From: Anastrepha obliqua
Lineage: Eukaryota; Arthropoda; Insecta; Diptera; Tephritidae
Direction: 5' to 3'
Assembly (NCBI RefSeq): GCF_027943255.1
Contig: NC_072893.1
Span: 83,893,784-83,957,783 of the forward strand
DNA: 64,000 nt
A program made the translations under genes and the position numbers. The notes beneath the pieces were generated by a model that had not been told where the DNA came from, searched no databases, and saw only the letters and a program-made list of their open reading frames with translations. Positions 58,607-64,000 of the stretch are shown piece after piece (positions within the stretch are counted from its first letter, which is position 1; every line of letters begins with the position of its first letter).

Positions 58607-59403
58607 TATATAAAACTACGTACTCGCAATTCTTCTAGAAATCTTATTAAAAAGTTTAAAATTTTTATGAACATTTTTTGATTTTTTTTTTTAATTTTGT
58701 GCAAAGTTTTAAACTCTAAGTTAAATGGTTATTGTTGTAGTATTTTTTTTTTATAAAAACAAAAAAAATTAAATAAATAATTAAATTAATTTAGTTTATT
58801 ATGAACACCTGTGTACATATGTGTATATGTGTGTATATGTATGTAATTCAAACAATGCATATATCTTATGTAATTATAATTACAAGCTTATTACATTATT
58901 ACATATAAACAAATATAAAAATTTGGTACAACAACTTATTTCACTTTAGCAGCTTTTGTTTAAGATCACTGAATAATGATCTTCTACAGAAAAATGTTTT
59001 GATGTTAAACACGCATTTTTTAACATAGCTTCAAACGCTACAGCTGTTAATGTTTAATAGTTTGAAAAGTTAATTAATTTCCCTCAACTCTATACTTGAT
59101 GCACAGAAAGTGGTAAGTCGTTTTAAGTTGTTTTGACACATCATTCTACAGATCTGTGTATAAGCAGTTATAACACGAAGTGGTTTGTACCTATTTATCA
59201 ACACACACAACGCCAAGCAATGAGCGAACAAGTATTTAAACAAATCGAACAAATGTGCCGACCTCCAGTTAATTTAAATTCGTAACGCTCAACACATCGC
59301 AGTAATAAATAAATATATGCAAATTACTTGTAATTCGCAAATTGTGAAGCTGTGATTATTAATTTCTTGTTGTTGATCAGACACTCGTTTTGAATCTCTC
59401 GTG
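58607..59403. other. 5' flank of gene 4
   Basis: AT-rich with a GTATATGTGTGT-type run at 58808-58845. A TCAGAC initiator-like motif at 59377-59382 lies 27 bases before the start codon. No TATA box is obvious at the expected distance. Confidence 0.3.
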
Positions 59404-60007
59404 ATGGCATTTGAGTATAGCAAAGATATTGTCAAACCTCCGGAATATTTAGATATACAGTTCATTGAGGATATGACCGAAAATGCGTTGCGGGAAACGA
59501 ATGTGAAAATCTTAAAGGCTTATTTCCAAATGTGCGGTGCTGGAGGCGAGAACTTCTGCAGCCACGTCTATCGTATTAGGGTGCAATACGACTTGCCGCA
59601 AACCGGAAAGCGTGGTGAATTGTCTGTGGTCGTTAAATGCATACAACCCGTAGAGGGTATTGATTTTTTGGACGAACTTAAAGTATTCGGAAAGGAGAAG
59701 ACAACATTCGAAGAGACATTGCCAATGCTGTCACTGTTCCTTGAGCCAGGCGAACGCTTCAGTGGACGGTGTGTAGAAGCTTTAGAGTTTTACGCATATC
59801 GAGTGTTATTATAAATAGTGTTTTTATTTTCGCTGAAGGCTTTATCACTCAGTTAAACGGCCGGTGAATTGTTTAGCATTCGAGGATCTCAATATGAGCG
59901 GCTATCGCATTGCGTCGCGGGAGCTTGGATTGGATGAGAAGCATGCGCGTTTGGTAATGAAACGTATTGGCCAATTTCACGCAATTTCAATGCATCTCGC
60001 AAAAAAG
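59404..60007 (+). CDS. EcKinase/CHK-family kinase gene 4 (exons 1-2 only visible)
   Basis: Exons are 59404-59768 (365 nt) and 59839-60007 (169 nt, the length found in the other three genes), joined in phase 2 across a 70-base intron; exon 2 ends in phase 0 at a GTATAC donor. The 178 visible residues start MAFEYSKDIVKPP and include GGENFCSHVYRI (48-59), the presumed ATP-binding lysine K78, GERFSGR at the exon join and NCLAFEDLNMSGYRIASREL. The start is the ATG at 59404; the GTG just before is not needed. No HGDLW or DFQ exon is found between 60008 and the window end, so the catalytic half lies beyond it or is lost. Intron 2 here would exceed 3.9 kb and already holds a SINE and LINE pieces, comparable to gene 3. 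Confidence 0.85.
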
Positions 60008-60111
60008 GTATACAGAATATTTTACTTAATTCACATACATATGTATATGTAAGAACAAACTAATTGCGCATTAGGGTATTGAGAATTTTTTTTTGTTTTT
60101 AAATCCCTTTC

Positions 60112-60440
60112 GGCCGCCGTAGCCGAATGGGTTTGGTGCGTGATCACCATTCGGAATTCACTGAGAGGTCGTTGGTTCGAATCTCGGTGAAAGCAAAATT
60201 AATAAAAACATTTTTCTAATAGCGGTCGCCCCTCGGTAGGCAATGGCAAACCTCCGAGTGTATTTCTGCCATGAAAAAGCTCCTCATAAAAATATCTGCC
60301 GTTCGGAGTCGGCTTGAAACTGTAGGTCCCTTCATTTGTGGAACAACACCAAGGCGCACACCACAAATAGGAGGAGGAGCTCGGCCAAACACCTAACAGA
60401 AGTGTACGCGCCAATTATTTGATTTTTTTTTTTATTTTTT
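60112..60440 (+). mobile_element. tRNA-derived SINE in intron 2 of gene 4
   Basis: Full-length copy with head, B box GGTTCGAATCTC and body close to 57507-57827, ending in a T-rich tail. No clear target duplication could be assigned. Confidence 0.9.
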
Positions 60441-60724
60441 AGGTAGGCCTGCAGAAGGTCTTGGCTTCCTAACCCAGGAATAAAGGTACACAATATTAAT
60501 TGTGTCATCCTTTGTTAAGAGGTGCTCTCGACACTCGTTTAATTCAACTTTTGCGTTTTCTTTTCGCAAAATTATGTACGTGCATGCATTCATACACTTG
60601 TAACTTCGCCACGATTCACTATCTATTTTTATTGGCGTCAAATGGCTTTCAGTGACAAATGGGTGATAAGTTGTGACAACTTTTATTATTTATTATTTCA
60701 TTATTATTTCAATTTTATTATAAG

Positions 60725-61735
60725 ATTGTCACTGCTAACCTTCTCTTGCCTTCCACTTTACCAATCTTTGCTACCTTCCAGTCGGTGGTAGGTAGCTCAT
60801 GGTTGCCCAGTTTGACCAGTTTCTGCACTTCCTCTAGGTCGGTGTGAGAATCTGGTATTCAGGCTTTGGATTTTGGCCGGTTGGGGATGTCTTCTCGGAG
60901 GATCACAGCAAAGCTCCCCTACACGTCTTATTGCCAGGGTATATAGGTCCACCGATCGTTGATCAGCGCACCTTATTAATTTGGCACGGGATTGGAACCA
61001 AACCGCAACCGGCCAACTGGGTGGAGGTCCTAAATTTTCTTTCAGGATATCCCTGTATAATTTCTAGAGACTTCTGTTTATCAGGTCCCAGTTTGCTTGC
61101 CGGATCGCACCGTCAAAGGGTTTGCAATCAATCACACCCCCTTATGTAGCTTTCTTTCGCTATTTCCGCAAAAGATTTCTTCATCGCGATGTTAGTCGTC
61201 TGAGTGTCGGACATTCGCGTTCTTTTTACTTGAGCCGATGTCCCCTCACTCAATCTTTTGCACTTGCCTTGCGCAGAATCCATTTTAGCCTTCTCTCGGT
61301 GTTCGGCAATGCACACCCCTTGGAGTCTAACTGTTCCTCCGGCAGATTCTCTAGTATGATGTCCTTCAGTTTCTCCAGGATCCCGGATGCAGCACTCTTG
61401 GTACGATAGCATCTTTTTGAAGCTCTAATATGCTTCCGGGGGTGGGTACTACCCCGGGGCAGTGATTGTGTCAGAAGGCGAGTACCAGTAACCATTGGCT
61501 GAGCCATGTGGTCCGATGCCGCCGATATTGTTATAAGCGTTACTCCTACCAGAGTTTCCGTGTCACCTGGAGTAACGAAGATAGCAATTTCAGCTTGTCT
61601 TGTGACAGAGCAGCCCTTGCTTCTCGAGAGTTTAGTTGCGAGGGGGGATTTTTTTCTGGCACTAGATGTGGATGGAATATCATCGTCAACTTGTCTTGAA
61701 TCAGGGTAGGGATCGTGACAAGTTACATGCATAAA
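60725..61735 (-). pseudogene. LINE ORF1-type fragment (DUF4780-like)
   Basis: Minus-strand frames 61732-61250 (SARKKSPLATKLSRSKGC, KLKDIILENLPEEQLDSKG) and 61412-61128 (EGTSAQVKRTRMSDTQTTNI, KKSFAEIAKES) join across a frameshift. Further on, KLGNHELPTT-like codons appear near 60790-60830. The order matches the DUF4780-bearing first ORF of insect LINEs. Stops are frequent after 61128. Confidence 0.6.
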
Positions 61736-62377
61736 ATTTAAAATCTTTCATATATGGAGTTCATTAATAGCTGCGTAAAATTTCGTTTGATTTTCCTAAG
61801 AAGGTAATATTTTCTGATTTTTTTATAAAGGCAACTTTTAATTGATAGGGTATTCCATAAATAAAATGTATAAAAATGTCCATGTACTATAGTACACGCT
61901 AATTGAAGTTTCAAACTATTTTCTATAAAGTTTTGTGTTCTCAGATCGAATCAGGAATCGACGCAAAGTAGTAAATTACAGTGATCGGTAAGGTTTTTAC
62001 CACACGAATATATATATGTTTTCAATTTAACTTCTAGTGGAGAACGAGAATTTTCTATTATTTATCCGAGACTGTAAATTTGACAATTTGTTACCAATTT
62101 CGATGCGAAGAGCAGATGTTGCCTGTTTCAGTCCGCGAGTGGTATTTTATTTCCCATCTACCCTGCATATCTGCCAAGCGTTCCCCTATCCGCCAACTGG
62201 GGACGCGACCGATCGAATAGAGACAACACAAGAATGATGTATGCTAATTATCGAAGTCTAATGTAGTCGAAGTGTTGTGAAGTCTACACGCCGTCAATAT
62301 AAAACGGAAATTTTTTTCTGTTGGTAGTTTCTCAGCATGCAGCTGAAGGATATCAATCATACCAGCTGTTACGTATA
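61736..62377. other. Spacer, nothing recognised
   Basis: AT-rich, no coding similarity. Confidence 0.35.
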
Positions 62378-62742
62378 TACAGGATTGGCCATATTAAACT
62401 GACCCATTGAGTAACCCTATAACTTTTTACTGTAATTTGAAATCTAAGGTTTACGTCAACAAGCCAAAGACACTAGGCGCACTTAAGGCCAATATCCGAC
62501 GGGAAATAGCCGCCATATCGGCCGAGACGCTGGCCAAAACTATGGAAAACGCCGAAAAACGGGCACATTACGCTATACGAACTAAGGGCGACCACTTGCG
62601 CGATATCATATTCAAAAAGTGATGTAAACGAATCTCCTTGAACTAAATTAAATGTTTTTCACAATGAAACACAAAAAAATGTTTCTTTTTCCATATTTTT
62701 TTAATAATCACATGGGTCAGTTTAATATGGCCAACCCTGTAC
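62378..62742 (+). mobile_element. Mariner-like deletion derivative with C-terminal remnant
   Basis: Inverted ends ACAGGATTGGCCATATTAAA and the complement of TTTAATATGGCCAACCCTGT. The only coding remnant (62446-62622) is VNKPKTLGALKANIRREIAA to KGDHLRDIIFKK, the C-terminus of a DUF4817-type transposase. The catalytic core is missing. Confidence 0.75.
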
Positions 62743-62917
62743 ATATCCAAATACGTGCTAAGGGCGACCACTTGCGCGATATCATATTCAAAAAGTGATG
62801 TAAACGAATCTCCTTGAACTAAATTAAATGTTTTTCACAATGAAACACAAAAAAATGTTTCTTTTTCCATATTTTTTTAATAATCACATGGGTCAGTTTA
62901 ATATGGCCAACCCTGTA
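62582..62917 (+). repeat. Exact 160-bp direct repeat of the transposon right end
   Basis: 62582-62741 and 62758-62917 read as identical 160-base segments separated by 16 bases. Both contain the end of the transposase frame, the 3' untranslated part and the right terminal repeat. Confidence 0.9.
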
Positions 62918-62936
62918 TGTATGTATGTATCATGTT

Positions 62937-63720
62937 TTTTTTTTTGTTTTTTTTTTGGGAAGGAGAGGATAAAAATGTCAGAAGCATTTTGATTGGTGCC
63001 ATGCGCCCACTAAAACAAGCTTCCCCTTCCGGCTGACTTCCACCCTGGGAACGCATTTGCTCTACATCGCGGGTGCAGCTATGATGTATAGAGGTTCTAC
63101 GTCGCTGATAGTCTCCATTACTTTCGTTATGAAGCAGATGAAATTTTGGATAATGTCATGCGCATTACCGTCTTGTTTGCATATGATATGGGCGTGAATC
63201 GTTAACTCAAGCGTTTGTAATTGTCCACTGAATTGACCTTTCCTAGAACACCATTTCATGTTGAATTCCAGGGCGTCGATATTATTTGGGTCTACCTGCC
63301 GCTGCTGAAAAAGCACTATTGTTCGCCTTTCTTCATCCTGTTTGCGTAGCTTACGCAACACTTTCTAGATATGCTTACATAAGCACCCCAGGAATTTTTT
63401 GAAATGGACATACTACCAGTTAAATTTGTCTCACTTAGCTGTCATCCAAAAATAGTGGCTAATTTCTCACGTTCTCTTGCCAACCTTGGACAGTAGAAGA
63501 GTACGTGGCGGTTCAGCATCGGAGAGGGGAAGTAAACCACCTTTCCATGTCTTCGTCGTAACCACGTAGCAAGGTTAGAGATGAGTCGTGTGTCCAGCGA
63601 CCATTAGGAGGAAGATCTCATCTTCGTTGCCTTTAGTTAAGTTACGCAATGTGCTGTTCTCACTTTTGGTCCCTTGTTGGTTTTGCATCTTGCCTTGGAT
63701 TGAGACAGTTTAGTTCACGT
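62937..63720 (-). pseudogene. LINE 3' end with poly(A), minus strand
   Basis: Minus-strand codons include LFYCPRLARERENLA (about 63455-63500), the cysteine-rich region at the end of R1/I/jockey-type polymerases. A C-terminal frame follows at 63361-63062 (LRKLRKQDEERRTIVLFQQR), then a 3' region ending in a T run on the plus strand (62937-62957), i.e. a poly(A) tail. Stops and frame changes mark it as dead. Confidence 0.6.
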
Positions 63721-63850
63721 GCTCGGATATCCAGTGGGATTTTTTCCGCAATCACGCAAATTGATATTGATATTGAATTGCACTGAACTGGTGAGGCAGT
63801 GTTATTGTGATCATTTTATTTTCTGAATGCTACATTAGCTTGACGAATAC

Positions 63851-64000
63851 AAGGTGGCGCAAAATTAAGCATCCAATTTTGGTTTCGAATAACTTTTTTA
63901 CTAAATAAAATAAATATAAATCTGTTTAGTTCACAAGTGTCAAATATGATTTGCAAAAATGTTAAATCTCCCGATAGCGTGATTAATTTTGGGCCACCTT
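63851..64000. mobile_element. MITE, AAGGTGGCGCAAAATTAA family
   Basis: Starts AAGGTGGCGCAAAATTAAGC and ends TTAATTTTGGGCCACCTT exactly at the last base of the window, so both terminal repeats are present. About 150 bp, shorter than the 42960-43181 copy. Confidence 0.85.

Overview
This window is nuclear DNA from a higher dipteran, most likely a tephritid-type fruit fly. That placement is inference. It rests on AT-rich sequence, short phase-conserved introns, EcKinase-like genes, many Tc1/mariner relics, insect-type Helitrons, jockey-like LINEs and a tRNA-derived SINE. No bacterial, organellar, rRNA, tRNA-gene or CRISPR feature was seen.

The host genes form a plus-strand cluster of CHK/EcKinase-family small-molecule kinases. 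Gene 1 (2513-6791) and gene 2 (26948-31211) are near-identical recent duplicates. Each has four exons, 423 codons and no visible lesion, and they differ at 12 residues by my reading. Gene 3 (38240-45178) is an older, diverged paralogue with the same exon plan and a 5.5 kb second intron packed with transposons. Gene 4 (59404 onward) shows exons 1 and 2 only; the rest lies past the window end or is lost. Introns 1, 2 and 3 are in phases 2, 0 and 0 wherever visible, exon 2 is 169 nt in all four genes, and exons 3 and 4 are 318 and 414 nt in genes 1-3. Such proteins phosphorylate ecdysteroids or, as proposed for insect clusters, plant and xenobiotic compounds. The substrates here cannot be read from sequence.

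Genes 1 and 2 lie in a direct segmental duplication (1-6979 and about 17880-31402). The copies share a jockey tail, a transposase relic in intron 1 and a SINE in intron 2. Copy 2 also carries later insertions: a SINE with a perfect 10-bp target duplication whose empty site survives in copy 1, and a block of nested elements at 19689-25890.

Most of the rest is a transposon graveyard. 7-17.5 kb holds LINE relics, a truncated Helitron and a Helitron with both termini. 19.7-25.9 kb holds a Tc1-like composite, two foldback elements and an R4-like LINE fragment split by one of them. 34-36.6 kb holds a mariner and a possible TTAA-type element. 41-44.3 kb holds the intron 2 nest of gene 3. 46-63 kb holds LINE fragments, mariner-like deletion derivatives, SINEs and a mariner split by a SINE. 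Stretches where nothing was recognised are stated as such. I found no convincing new multigene system; the most informative signals are the duplicated kinase locus, the SINE chronology and the foldback elements.
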